The notes under the pieces are model-generated. The model did no database searches. It saw only the letters and a list, made by a program, of their open reading frames with translations, and had not been told where the DNA came from. Both the position numbers and the translations under genes were made by a program. Of a stretch of 64,000 nt of DNA, positions 51,871 through 61,170 are shown in pieces. The stretch is taken from assembly GCA_965204155.1 (NCBI GenBank), contig OZ241971.1, positions 2,666,001 through 2,730,000 on the forward strand. Direction: 5' to 3'. Within the stretch, counting starts at the first letter, position 1. Every line of letters starts with the position of its first letter. Origin of the DNA: UBA6522 sp965204155. Lineage in GTDB: Bacteria; Pseudomonadota; Gammaproteobacteria; Steroidobacterales; Rariloculaceae.

Positions 51871-52953
51871 TTGTCACTCGAACTCAATTCTCCGCCAAAG
51901 CGGGTCTGCATCCTGCGTCTGTCCGCCATCGGCGACACCTGCCACACCGTGCCGGTGGTACGGGCCATTCAGGGGGCGTGGCCGCAAACCGAACTCACCT
52001 GGATCGTCGGACGCGTCGAGCACGCATTGCTGGCGGGTCTTGCGGGCGTGGAGTTCGTTGTCTTCGACAAGGGCCGCGGGCTCGCCGCATACGGGGACGT
52101 TCGCAGGCGCCTTCGCGGCCGGCAGTTCGACGTCCTGCTGCACATGCACCCCTCCATGCGGGCCAATCTCGTGAGCCTGCTGGTCAGCGCGGACGTGCGT
52201 GTCGGCATGGACCGGGCCCGGGCGCGGGACGGGCAATGGCTGTTCTGCAACCGGCGGATTCCCGCCCGTCCCCGCCAGCACGTCATGGACGGCCTGTTCG
52301 AGTTTGCCCGGGCGCTGGGGATCGAGCCCGGGGCGCCGCGTTGGGACATTCCGCTGTCCGATGAGGCAAGGACCCTCGCCAGGCAGCACATCGATGGCTC
52401 GGTGCCGGTGCTGGTGATCACTCCCGTCACCGGGCAGAGGCTGCGCAACTATCGCAACTGGCGTGCCGGGCGTTACGCCGCCGCCGCCGATCATGCAGCG
52501 CAGTGTTTCGGAGCGAAGGTCCTGCTTTGCGGGGGGAAAACGCAACTCGAAGCCGAATATGGCCGTGAGATTTGCCGCCGGGCGCACTGCGAGATCGTCA
52601 ATCTCATCGGCAGGACCACGCTGAAGCAACTGCTCGCGCTGCTGGAACGGGCCACGGTGCTGCTCTGCCCGGACTCGGGTCCGGCGCACATGGCCACGGC
52701 GGTAGGGACTCCGGTGGTGGGGCTCTATGCGACATCCAACCGCCACCGCACCGGTCCCTACCTGTCGCAGCACCTGGTCGCCGACCGCTATCCCCAGGCC
52801 GTGGAACGGGTCTTCGGAAAGGGTGTGGACGAGATTCGCTGGGGGCGCCGGGTTCGCGATCCCGGCGCCATGGATCTGATCGGCGTGGCCGACGCTACGC
52901 GGAAGCTGGACGCCGCGTTCAGAGAACGAAGGCTGTTCCCGGGCACGGACTGA
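51871..52953 (+). CDS. Glycosyltransferase family 9 (heptosyltransferase-like)
   Basis: In this protein of about 360 residues the GT9 start RVCILRLSAIGDTCHTVPVV is near the N-terminus. The ADP-heptose-binding region LLCPDSGPAHMATAVGTPVV and GLYATSNRHRTGP lies near the C-terminus. It should add heptose or a related sugar to lipopolysaccharide core. Its start is uncertain: the open frame runs from a GTG at 51763 that overlaps the GT4 gene, but family members begin only a few residues before RVCILRL. The TTG at 51871 is therefore the better guess despite no clear ribosome-binding site. Confidence 0.8.
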   Translation: MSLELNSPPKRVCILRLSAIGDTCHTVPVVRAIQGAWPQTELTWIVGRVEHALLAGLAGVEFVVFDKGRGLAAYGDVRRRLRGRQFDVLLHMHPSMRANLVSLLVSADVRVGMDRARARDGQWLFCNRRIPARPRQHVMDGLFEFARALGIEPGAPRWDIPLSDEARTLARQHIDGSVPVLVITPVTGQRLRNYRNWRAGRYAAAADHAAQCFGAKVLLCGGKTQLEAEYGREICRRAHCEIVNLIGRTTLKQLLALLERATVLLCPDSGPAHMATAVGTPVVGLYATSNRHRTGPYLSQHLVADRYPQAVERVFGKGVDEIRWGRRVRDPGAMDLIGVADATRKLDAAFRERRLFPGTD

Positions 52954-53045
52954 CCGGCCCGTACGGTACAGGCCGTCCTCGGTCCTCCGACTGCTGTTTC
53001 CGGGCAGAGGCTGACCGACCGACAGGGCAGCGCCGACAGACGGGA

Positions 53046-56000
53046 TCAGCGAATGATCGTCGAGTCCGCCGGTTCGCCACTGGGCATCAGGAAAGCCAAT
53101 TGACCCTCTGCGCGTTCCGTTGACGGATTGGCCAGCCTGAATTCCGTGGAAAGGCCGCCACCGTTGGGGACATAGGGAAAGACGCTGCCTGGCGAAAGCG
53201 GCGGCAACTCGGTCTCGACGACTTCGCCCCGGATGTTGGTCACCTGCTGACGTACGGTGATGGACACGGGCACATCGCTGCGCAGTTCCATCACGCCCCT
53301 GGCACCGGCGCCGAACGATTCCAGAGCGCTCACGGTTCGCTGTTCCCTGGCGGCGGCTTCCAGGCGCGTGACCGCCTGCCCGTCCAGCAGCATCTCGATG
53401 GATGCCGGTTCCGCATTGTCGTTGACCACCACGATGCGGGCATCGATGTCGCCGTGGCGGATCAGGGTCGGATTGAGATCGATCCCGTATTGCGCGTGCT
53501 CCGCGCGAACGCCTGTAACCAGTCCTTCGTTGATGAAATCGCCGCCGCCGCTCTCAAGAACCAGCACCGCGGCGTGCGGGGCACCTCCGGCACGAGGTTC
53601 GATTCTGGCATACCCTTCGCTCGCCGTCGGCCCGGAACCGTCGCTCGCCACGGTGCGGCTGGAACGGGGCGGGATTCTGTAGTACGCCACGTCGGATGGC
53701 GTTCCGAGCGGTTGTCGTTCGCCGGAGCTGTCGAATAGCCTGATGGCGCCTTCCATTGGCGCGTCGGTCGGATTGATCAGCACGATTCGGAATTCGCGTC
53801 CGCCCCCCGAGACGACGTAGGCGAGGGTGGTCAAGTCGGCCGATTCAGCCGTCCGGGTCATAGGCGCCGGGGTCAGAATGGTCTCTCCGCGATCATTCCC
53901 GGTGCGCCGAAGCGCCGTGATGCCCAGGGGAAAATCGGATTGGATGCCAAGCGTGGTGTTGCCACTCGACGCAGGCTGTGGAGTCAGCGTCTCGCTGAGT
54001 TGCGTGCCCGCCGGCACCGTGTGTTGCCACTCGCGCACGACGGCCCCCGACGCATCGCGCAGAGCCAGCGATACCGTGGCGTCTTCGATTTGACCGTTGA
54101 ACAGATGGAGTTCGTGGCCGGTCCGCTCGCTGCCCTGGACGAATACGCTCGCGGTGGTCGTCGGCACCGCGGGCGCCACGGCTGCCTCGTTGATCAATTG
54201 CCTGCTGTGGCGCTCGCTGCGCTCATCCAGGGTCTGGCGCGTCTGGCTGTAGATGGCAACGCCAAGCGGCGGCTGACCCGCGTCCGCTTCGATACGGGCG
54301 ACGGATACGGATGGCGGGTCCGCCTGTCCGCCGAGATCGGCCGCGTCCAGCGTGGCGAAGGACTGCAGGGCGGAGGAGCCGATGCGGTAGGTCCAGTCGG
54401 CCCGCGGGAAATTGAACTGCACCAACCGGGATTCGAAGGATCCGGTCGCGAACAGCCGGCCGTTCTCGTGGTCCAGGGCGATTCCGCGCGTGTCCCGCAC
54501 CCTGAACTGGCCCGGTACGGGCTCGGCGCCGCCCCAGGACGTCGGCGACGGGGCTTGCGCGCTGGGCGCGCCCAGCGCGGCGAGGGCCGCGGCTCCGTTC
54601 GCCAGGCGGCCCGGCTCAACGTCGAAGACCAGAATCCGGTCCGCCGGAATGTTGTACGTTCCGCCGCCGTCGGCGACGTACAGGAGTTGGCGCACGGGGT
54701 CGTGGGCGATGCCGTTGGGCGTGATGAAACGGTCCCCCGTGATCGGTGGCGGTCCGCCCGGCGTGGGCGCGAAAATGCTCGGCCCGGCAGGTGCTTCGGC
54801 GTTGAGGTCGTCCTGGCCAATCACGGCAATCGCATCGGCGCCATTGCGGATCCGGTCCGCAAGCGCATCGAATACCATGATCCGCTTGTTTTTCGCGTCG
54901 ATGACGAACAGCCGGGCGTTCGCGGGATCGTACGCCAGGTGCCCCGGATCGTAGAGTCCTGCCGCGCCCGAGCCCGGCGCCGTGCTGTCGAAGTCCGGCT
55001 GGCCGAGAACGCCGATGGCCTCGGCGCCGTTTCGCAGCACGTCGCGGCGGATATCGTAGACCAGCACGCGGTTGTTCTCGCCGTCGGAGACGAACAGCCG
55101 CTGTCCTGCCTCGTCCAGGGCGAAACCCATGGGCAGGAAGTCCGATGCGATGCCGCGGCCCATGCGGACGCCGAAGTTGATGCCCGCCGGCCCCGCGGTG
55201 CGGTCTACGCTCCGGAAGTCGGGTTGACCGATGACCACGGAGGCATCCATGCCGCTCTGCAACACCCCGGGAGCCGCCTCGTAAACCAGGATTCGATTGT
55301 GGTAGCCGTCACCGACGAACAGTCGTTTGGTGCTCGTGTCGTAAGCGGAGCCGATGGGGGCCGTCATGTTGGCCGCCGACGGTTCGCCCATGAGGCTGGT
55401 GTTCAGGTCGGGCTGGCCGAGTACCCAGCGGGCGTCGCGGTCGACGGTCCGGTTCAGCTCGTCCAGTTGCCAGACCACCACCCGGTGGTTGTACTCGTCG
55501 GGCACGAACAGCCGGTGATCCACCGGGTCCAGCGTCACGGCGCGGGCTGCGGCCAGCGATCGGCCGTCCAGGTGGCCCTGGGCCATGCGGTTGAAGAAGT
55601 CCGGCCCGCCGTCGGGCGTCTCGTGGCCGATCACATCCACTGCCGACATGCCGGTTTCCAGGTTGTCGGGCGCGATATCCCACACGGTGATCCGGTTGCC
55701 GGCCGGATAGCCTTCGGAGATGTAGAGTTTTTCCCTTTCCGAATCGATGGTGATCCGCGGCATGGCGACCCGGCTGTCGGAAACGGCCGGGTGCACCGAG
55801 AAGGCGTCGGGCTGGCCGATCACGGCCATGGCGGCGGTCGGCCCGCCGAGCCGGTCGGGGTGAGCATCGTAGACCATGATGCGGTGTTCGAGATCCTCGG
55901 CGATGAACAGCCGCTGGTGGCGCCAGTCGTAACCCAGCGACTCGGGGGCCAACCGGTCGAGAGACGTTCGCGGCGCCGTGCTGTCGAAGTCCGGTTGCCC

Positions 56001-56687
56001 CATCACTGCGATCGCCTCGTCGAAGGCATTCGGATCGTCCGGATCGGCGTCGAAGACGAGCACGCGGTTGTTGCCGTTGTCCGCCACGAAGAGCCGCTCC
56101 AGCACCGGGTCGTAGGCGATACTGCCGGGCCGGTTGAACGCCGACGGGCCGGCGCCGGGATCCCTGCTCTCGAAGTCGTCCTGACCGATGACGTCCACTG
56201 CGCGCGGATCGTTTTCCAGGCGGTCCGGGTCCACATCGAATATCAGAATGCGATTATTCGGGCCGTCGGAGACGAACAGCCGCTGGTTCGCCTGGTCCAG
56301 TTGCCTGCCGGAGATGGCTCCCGTCCGGTTCGGGCCGAGTCCGCGGCGAGTGGAATTGAAGTCCGGTTGACCGATGACAAGGTCCGCGGAGGGGAATCCC
56401 GCCAATCGGTCCGGGTCGCCGTCATGGACCAGAATACGGTTGGCAAACATGTCCACCGTGAAGAATCGTCCGGTGGAACTGTCCACGATGGCCCCCGCGC
56501 CGGGGAACTGCGCCTCCTGCGCGTTGGTGGGCGGCACGGACCGCCGGCCGAACAGGCTCTCGCGGCTGGTGATGAAGCGGGCCTGGCGGTCCACGGGCAG
56601 GCCCTGTTCGTTCAGTTGAAAGGCGCGAAACCCGCCGTTGCCGTAGGCCGGGATGTAAAGAAGGTCATTGGCGCTGTCCAGCGCCAC
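53046..56687 (-). CDS. NHL-type beta-propeller protein, main part after an in-frame UGA
   Basis: This frame of about 1213 codons contains many NHL-like propeller blades, each with a block such as NRILVFD(V/A)xPDRL and (A)VIGQPDF(D/N)S followed by a FVADxxNNR motif; the repeats cover roughly residues 1-750. The rest (TTTASVFVQGSERTGHELHL onward) resembles exported beta-sandwich repeats. The annotated start is a GTG inside the reading frame. The true beginning is the signal-peptide frame at 56906, from which it is separated by one TGA at 56699-56697. Without that leader the propeller would stay in the cytosol, so this is probably a recently inactivated gene. Confidence 0.75.
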   Translation of the reverse strand: MALDSANDLLYIPAYGNGGFRAFQLNEQGLPVDRQARFITSRESLFGRRSVPPTNAQEAQFPGAGAIVDSSTGRFFTVDMFANRILVHDGDPDRLAGFPSADLVIGQPDFNSTRRGLGPNRTGAISGRQLDQANQRLFVSDGPNNRILIFDVDPDRLENDPRAVDVIGQDDFESRDPGAGPSAFNRPGSIAYDPVLERLFVADNGNNRVLVFDADPDDPNAFDEAIAVMGQPDFDSTAPRTSLDRLAPESLGYDWRHQRLFIAEDLEHRIMVYDAHPDRLGGPTAAMAVIGQPDAFSVHPAVSDSRVAMPRITIDSEREKLYISEGYPAGNRITVWDIAPDNLETGMSAVDVIGHETPDGGPDFFNRMAQGHLDGRSLAAARAVTLDPVDHRLFVPDEYNHRVVVWQLDELNRTVDRDARWVLGQPDLNTSLMGEPSAANMTAPIGSAYDTSTKRLFVGDGYHNRILVYEAAPGVLQSGMDASVVIGQPDFRSVDRTAGPAGINFGVRMGRGIASDFLPMGFALDEAGQRLFVSDGENNRVLVYDIRRDVLRNGAEAIGVLGQPDFDSTAPGSGAAGLYDPGHLAYDPANARLFVIDAKNKRIMVFDALADRIRNGADAIAVIGQDDLNAEAPAGPSIFAPTPGGPPPITGDRFITPNGIAHDPVRQLLYVADGGGTYNIPADRILVFDVEPGRLANGAAALAALGAPSAQAPSPTSWGGAEPVPGQFRVRDTRGIALDHENGRLFATGSFESRLVQFNFPRADWTYRIGSSALQSFATLDAADLGGQADPPSVSVARIEADAGQPPLGVAIYSQTRQTLDERSERHSRQLINEAAVAPAVPTTTASVFVQGSERTGHELHLFNGQIEDATVSLALRDASGAVVREWQHTVPAGTQLSETLTPQPASSGNTTLGIQSDFPLGITALRRTGNDRGETILTPAPMTRTAESADLTTLAYVVSGGGREFRIVLINPTDAPMEGAIRLFDSSGERQPLGTPSDVAYYRIPPRSSRTVASDGSGPTASEGYARIEPRAGGAPHAAVLVLESGGGDFINEGLVTGVRAEHAQYGIDLNPTLIRHGDIDARIVVVNDNAEPASIEMLLDGQAVTRLEAAAREQRTVSALESFGAGARGVMELRSDVPVSITVRQQVTNIRGEVVETELPPLSPGSVFPYVPNGGGLSTEFRLANPSTERAEGQLAFLMPSGEPADSTIIR

Positions 56688-56696
56688 CGCGCCGGG

Positions 56697-56906
56697 TCAC
56701 CAGACGCTGCCCGAGTCCGGGCCCTTGTTGGTGATTCCGCCGATAAACGTCGGGTTGCCCCAGAGATCCTCCGATGCCAGTACATCCGCTGCAGGCTGGC
56801 CCGTGACTGGCATGCAGTCGCAGGTCAAGCCCGAATCGGTCTGGGCCGAGCCGGTGGCCGAAAGCGAAGCCGCGACGGTGAATCCCGCGATCCTGACCTT
56901 GTTCAT
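56697..56906 (-). pseudogene. Signal-peptide leader of the NHL protein, cut off by UGA
   Basis: This frame of 69 codons reads MNKVRIAGFTVAASLSATGS, a signal peptide, then NPTFIGGITNKGPDSGSVW and TGA. The next codons in the same frame are PGAVALDSAN, the first propeller motif of the following gene. GGGAG precedes the ATG at 56906. It is thus the 5' end of one gene of about 1286 codons interrupted by a single nonsense codon. UGA ends many other genes here, so recoding is unlikely. Confidence 0.8.
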
Positions 56907-57003
56907 TCCATTTCTCCCGTGATGTATCTCCCGGTGTGGGCGTGTCTGTTGCCGCTATCGGTGCCCGTCCGTGTGCAGGCAAATGGGTTACCGGCCGGCG
57001 GTC

Positions 57004-58875
57004 CTACTGGTGCTCGGCCTCGGCGACGTCGGGCTCGAAGTATGGCGCCCGGGCTTCGTCCATGGCGCCGCTGAGGGAGAACAGCCAGACGCTGTCGCCC
57101 CGCGGCGATTCCGCGAAGAGATTGCCCGCGGAGTAGGCGATGATGTGCTGCTCGCCGTTGTGCTCGAACGTGCTGACCGGTGCATTGAGCCCGGCTCCGG
57201 TCTGGAACTCCCAGAGGACCGCGCCGTCGCTTGAATTCAAGGCCATGATCCGCCCGTCGTTCTGGCCCGTGAACAGCAGCCCGCCGGCCGTTGCCAGCAC
57301 GCCGCTGTAACAGAATTCCTGCCAGCGCTGCCGCCAGACGATGGTATTGGTGTGCATGTCCATGGCCGCGAGAATGCCGTGGTTCGGAAAGTCCACGTGC
57401 CCGAAGAATCCGCCGATATAGGAGTCGCCCGGCATTTCAGGCAGGTCGTTCTCCATTTCGCCGCCCCTGAAGAAGCCCGGCCGCTCGTTCGCGCAGACGT
57501 AGAGCGTGCCGCTTTCGGGATCGTAGGCGCTCGGCGGCCAGTTGGCGCCCCCGAACGGGCCCGGCATCGCGATCGTGCCTTCCATCCAGAAGGGCGTGAA
57601 TATGCGCGCCTGATTGACCAGCGGCGGGAAGCCTTGCGGCACGATGTCGACGAACTGGTGTACGAACGAATCGCCCTCCGGGTACGGTTGCGTGGGTGAC
57701 GTCAAATGCCGCTCCTCCTGCGGCACGGGCCGCTCCTCCATGCCGAGCAGCGGTTCGCCGGTGATCCGGTCGAGAATGTAGACCCAGCCCGTCTTGCTGG
57801 CTTCGGCGACGGCCTGGCGCATCTCGCCGTCGATCTCGATGTCGAACAGCACGACGGGATTGGCCGCATCGTAGTCCCAGATGTCGTGGTGGACCTGCTG
57901 GAAGTGCCAGCGGTATTCGCCGGTGTAGACATCCAGCGCCAGCATTGACGTGGTGAACAGGTTGTCTCCCGCGCGCACGTAGCCGGCGAAGTCGGGGCCG
58001 GGATTGCCCGTGGAGAAATAGACCAGTCCCAACTCCGGGTCGACCGCAGGCGTCTGCCAGACCGAGCCGCCTCCGTAGAGGTAGACGTCGCTGTACGGGT
58101 CGCCGGGCTGAGGCCAGGTTTCGCTTCCGAACTCGCCCGGGGAAGGCACGGTGTAGAACGTCCAGACCAGGGACCCGTCATCGGCGTCGTATGCCTTGAC
58201 CCGTCCCCGAATGCCGTGTTCGGCGCCTGCGAACCCGGTGATCACCAGGCCGTCGTAGTAGAGGGGCGCGCTGGTGATGGAGTAGCCGTCCTCCCAGTAC
58301 TCGGTTTGCGTATCCCACACGACCTCGCCGGTCTGGCGGTCCAGCGCGACCATGTGCGCATCCAGTTGGCCGACGAAGACTTTGTCCTCGCTCAGGCCCA
58401 CGCCGCGGCTGGTCCAGCCGCAGCAGACGACGTCGATGGACTGATCCAGGTTGGCCTCGTAGATCCAGAGGATATCTCCGGTTTCGACGCTGATGGCAAA
58501 GACGTCGTCGGCGCCGGTGACGATGTAGGCCACGCCGTCGTGGACGATGGGCTGGGCTTCGCCCGAGTAATGCTGGGCGACCCCGGAGCCGCCGAGCCGG
58601 GTCCGCCAGACGCCCTTGAGTTGTCCGACATTGTCCCTGTTGAGTTCCGTCAGCGGCGAGTAGCGCTGGTTGAGGAGATTGCCGCCGTTGGTGGGCCAGC
58701 TGTCGGTTGGCAGGGCAGCCAGTTGTTCGCCGGTGAACTCGCCGCCTGGCGCGGCTTCCTGGCTGCACGCCGACCCCAGTCCCATGAACAGGCAGGCCAG
58801 GGCGGTTGCCATGGATCCGCCGATTCGGGAAAAGGTCGAGGAATAGGCACTTGGCTTCAACACGATACGCTCCAT
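57004..58875 (-). CDS. PQQ-dependent dehydrogenase (methanol/ethanol type)
   Basis: This 623-residue exported quinoprotein begins with a signal sequence (MATALACLFMGLGSAC; weak lipobox). The vicinal cysteines VVCCGWTSRG form the characteristic disulfide next to PQQ. DIWDYDAANPVV carries the catalytic Asp of the quinoprotein alcohol dehydrogenases. Tryptophan-docking propeller repeats follow through GGLLFTGQNDGRIMALNSSD. It oxidises an alcohol or aldehyde in the periplasm and feeds electrons to a cytochrome c that is not encoded nearby. No PQQ synthesis gene is in the window. ATG 58875 is used; ATG 58812 is an alternative. Confidence 0.9.
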   Translation of the reverse strand: MERIVLKPSAYSSTFSRIGGSMATALACLFMGLGSACSQEAAPGGEFTGEQLAALPTDSWPTNGGNLLNQRYSPLTELNRDNVGQLKGVWRTRLGGSGVAQHYSGEAQPIVHDGVAYIVTGADDVFAISVETGDILWIYEANLDQSIDVVCCGWTSRGVGLSEDKVFVGQLDAHMVALDRQTGEVVWDTQTEYWEDGYSITSAPLYYDGLVITGFAGAEHGIRGRVKAYDADDGSLVWTFYTVPSPGEFGSETWPQPGDPYSDVYLYGGGSVWQTPAVDPELGLVYFSTGNPGPDFAGYVRAGDNLFTTSMLALDVYTGEYRWHFQQVHHDIWDYDAANPVVLFDIEIDGEMRQAVAEASKTGWVYILDRITGEPLLGMEERPVPQEERHLTSPTQPYPEGDSFVHQFVDIVPQGFPPLVNQARIFTPFWMEGTIAMPGPFGGANWPPSAYDPESGTLYVCANERPGFFRGGEMENDLPEMPGDSYIGGFFGHVDFPNHGILAAMDMHTNTIVWRQRWQEFCYSGVLATAGGLLFTGQNDGRIMALNSSDGAVLWEFQTGAGLNAPVSTFEHNGEQHIIAYSAGNLFAESPRGDSVWLFSLSGAMDEARAPYFEPDVAEAEHQ

Positions 58876-59099
58876 GATGGTGTCTGCTGAATTCGCTGAG
58901 ATAGCGGAGCATACCCAATTGCGGCCGCCATGGGCGAATTCCGTGGAAACCGGCAGCCCGTGGCATCAGTCGCGCGAGCACCGGGACCGGCACGGCACTT
59001 GATCGCGATGATCGGCCGGCACGCGTCGCTCCGCACGCGCGGATGGATGAGCAACAGTCCGCCTGATAAAGTGACGGAAATTGTTGACTGGTGGTGACA

Positions 59100-60131
59100 A
59101 TGAAGAGAATTTCCTTCCTGTTGGTAATACTGGCCCCGTCAACCGTTGCCCTTGCCCATCATGGCGCCCCCAGCAACGCCCAATACGACATGGACAACAT
59201 CGTCGAGTTGGAGGGCCCGGTCACGGAAGTCTTCTGGCGCAATCCGCATGTCCGGATCAGGCTGCGGGACACGTCGGGCGAGATCTGGGAAGTGGAGTCG
59301 GGTCCGGTGAGCTGGCTCGCGCGGCTCGGCTGGACTGCCGACATCGTCAACGTCGGCGATCATGTGCGGGTAGCGGGCAACGTGTCCCGGCGCCGCCCCA
59401 ACGAGATGGCCCTGACGAACATGTTGCTGCCCAACGGACAGGAGTTTACCGGCAGTTCGCGGCCCCGTCCGCTGCGGTTTTCGGAGCAGCGCCTGGCGGT
59501 CAACAGGATCGAAATCGACGACGCAGCACGCGAGCAGGCGATCCGCAACGCCAGCGGCATATTCCGCGTCTGGGCGTGGGGTGTCGGCGAGTTCGGCGGC
59601 GGCGGCACACCGAATAACGAGGCGGAAATGCTCACGGAGTCGGCGCTGGCGGCTCGCGAGGCCTTCGAAGTGCTGACGGACGAGCCGATCCTCGACTGCG
59701 TGCAGGACGGCATGCCCCGGGCCATGTTTCATCCCACGGTGCTGGAGTTCACGGATGGCGGTTCCGAACTCACCCTGAGAAGCCACGAGCACGACATCGT
59801 TCGTACGATACACATGGAGCCGGCGCCCGATCCATCGAGTCAGCCTGTGGGCCCGTTGGGCTATTCGGTGGGCGCGTGGGAAGGCGATACCCTGGTCGTG
59901 ACGACGACGCGGGTCGACTGGCACCTGTCTGACGATGAAGGCACGCCGCAGAGTCCCGATGTGCGGTTGGTGGAACGGTTCACGCCCACTCCGGACGGCA
60001 GCCGGCTGGACTATGAAGTGACCGCGTACGACCCGGTTAACCTCACGGGTCCTTCAGTGCGCACCGCGCACTGGATGTGGGTGCCGGGGCTGGAGGTGCT
60101 GCCCTACGAGTGCGAGATCTGGGAGCGCTGA
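59100..60131 (+). CDS. DUF6152 family protein with C-terminal extension
   Basis: In this 343-residue protein the signal peptide (ISFLLVILAPSTVALA) leads to HHGAPSNAQYDMDN and LEGPVTEVFWRNPHVRIRLR, the DUF6152 module shared with the protein at 49508. Beyond about residue 115 it continues with a second beta-rich domain (VGAWEGDTLVVTTTRVDWHL, RLVERFTPTPDGSRLDYEVT) typical of longer proteins annotated next to quinoprotein genes. It is divergent from the PQQ dehydrogenase with about 225 bases between. A role in the same periplasmic pathway is inferred from position. Confidence 0.75.
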   Translation: MKRISFLLVILAPSTVALAHHGAPSNAQYDMDNIVELEGPVTEVFWRNPHVRIRLRDTSGEIWEVESGPVSWLARLGWTADIVNVGDHVRVAGNVSRRRPNEMALTNMLLPNGQEFTGSSRPRPLRFSEQRLAVNRIEIDDAAREQAIRNASGIFRVWAWGVGEFGGGGTPNNEAEMLTESALAAREAFEVLTDEPILDCVQDGMPRAMFHPTVLEFTDGGSELTLRSHEHDIVRTIHMEPAPDPSSQPVGPLGYSVGAWEGDTLVVTTTRVDWHLSDDEGTPQSPDVRLVERFTPTPDGSRLDYEVTAYDPVNLTGPSVRTAHWMWVPGLEVLPYECEIWER

Positions 60132-60159
60132 CGCAATCCGGTCTCTTGCGGACCTCGCG

Positions 60160-60507
60160 CTAGCGTACCTCGGTGATGCCGCCTCGCGTGCCGTCGCTGC
60201 GCAACCACTCCTGCGCCTGTTCGGTTTCTTCGCGCAGGGCCGCCCGGGTCAGGCACCGCCGCTGGGGAATATGCGAGCCGGTGGGCGCGATGCGCTCACA
60301 GACGACGTCCGATTCCTGCGGGGGGCGCGTCAGCGCCACCTGCTCGGCGTTGAGCCTGATCTCCTGCAAGGTCTCGGAATCGGGCGCCTCCGCAGCGTTC
60401 GCCTGCTGGGCATCGGCGCTCTCGGACATGTCCTGCTGTGCCGCACAGGCTGCCAGCAGGCCGCTGCCCAAAATTGCGACGAGGGCCATAGTTCGGTTCA
60501 ATTCCAC
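60160..60507 (-). CDS. Small lipoprotein
   Basis: In this 115-residue protein a lipoprotein signal (ALVAILGSGLLAAC, with L-A-A-C as lipobox) is followed by an acidic, Gln-rich helix and a Cys-containing C-terminal part (VVCERIAPTGSHIPQRRCLT). The GTG at 60507 has GGAG seven bases before it; the TTG at 60519 is less likely. It is convergent with the DUF6152 gene. The function is unknown. Confidence 0.65.
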   Translation of the reverse strand: MELNRTMALVAILGSGLLAACAAQQDMSESADAQQANAAEAPDSETLQEIRLNAEQVALTRPPQESDVVCERIAPTGSHIPQRRCLTRAALREETEQAQEWLRSDGTRGGITEVR

Positions 60508-60710
60508 GAGAATCTCCAATGGCCGATTTACCCTACGAGTCTAGCGTATTCGATGTGCAACTTGAATGCCCTGCGGCATGATTGCCGGCACAAGTGCAGC
60601 TTGCGCTAAGAAACGTCTACCGCGGCGCTCCGGTGGAGCAAACGGGTTGATCGGGTCATGGGTGCTGGCTAGAGTGGTACAAACCGGACTGCGCCCCAGG
60701 GGAGACCCAG

Positions 60711-61163
60711 ATGAAATCAGCCATAACCGCCATTGCCGCCGCGCTGATCGCAAGTGCGCTCACGTACCTGTTCACCGGACAGGGACAAGGGGCCGGCGGC
60801 GCGGACCCAGAGGGGTTGCAGGCGCAGATTAGCGAGATTGCGGCGCAGATGGCGGCCGGTGGCGGCGGTCAACGGTTCTTGATCGTGGGGGAATCCGAGC
60901 AGGACGCCTGGTTGCGCGGCACGAATCGCGACGGTTCGCCTCGTCCTGGCCCCGCCGACGACCAGAAACCATTGGCCGACGCGTCCAATTCCCTTTGCTT
61001 CCTGACCAAGGTGGAGATCGAGGGCATGGACGGCCCGGAGGATGTGGCCACCTGCAGTATCCAGGTGGATGAATTCACCAACTGGTGGCAGGTGCACGCC
61101 ACCCAGGGCGAAGGGACCAACGCTTCCATTTCCTGCAACGCCCGGTGCATCGCCTGGGAGTAA
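60711..61163 (+). CDS. Hypothetical membrane-anchored protein
   Basis: In this 150-residue protein one N-terminal membrane anchor (AITAIAAALIASALTYLF) is followed by a helical Gln/Ala region and a soluble Cys-containing domain (SNSLCFLTKVEIEGMDGPED, TCSIQVDEFTNWWQV, SCNARC). GGGGAG precedes the ATG at 60711. Seven bases separate its stop from the PepSY-type gene, so it is probably in one operon with that pair. No family is recognised. Confidence 0.55.
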   Translation: MKSAITAIAAALIASALTYLFTGQGQGAGGADPEGLQAQISEIAAQMAAGGGGQRFLIVGESEQDAWLRGTNRDGSPRPGPADDQKPLADASNSLCFLTKVEIEGMDGPEDVATCSIQVDEFTNWWQVHATQGEGTNASISCNARCIAWE

Positions 61164-61170
61164 CTGAACG

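Noticed and set aside
56697..56699. UGA recoded as Trp or selenocysteine in the NHL protein
   Set aside because: UGA is the normal stop of many genes here (for example 15480, 34499 and 37493), and no recoding hairpin is evident.
53940..57074. Plus-strand frame of 1044 codons opposite the NHL gene
   Set aside because: It is antisense to a repeat-rich, high-GC gene; long shadow frames are expected there, and it shows only His/Arg/Gly-rich low-quality sequence.
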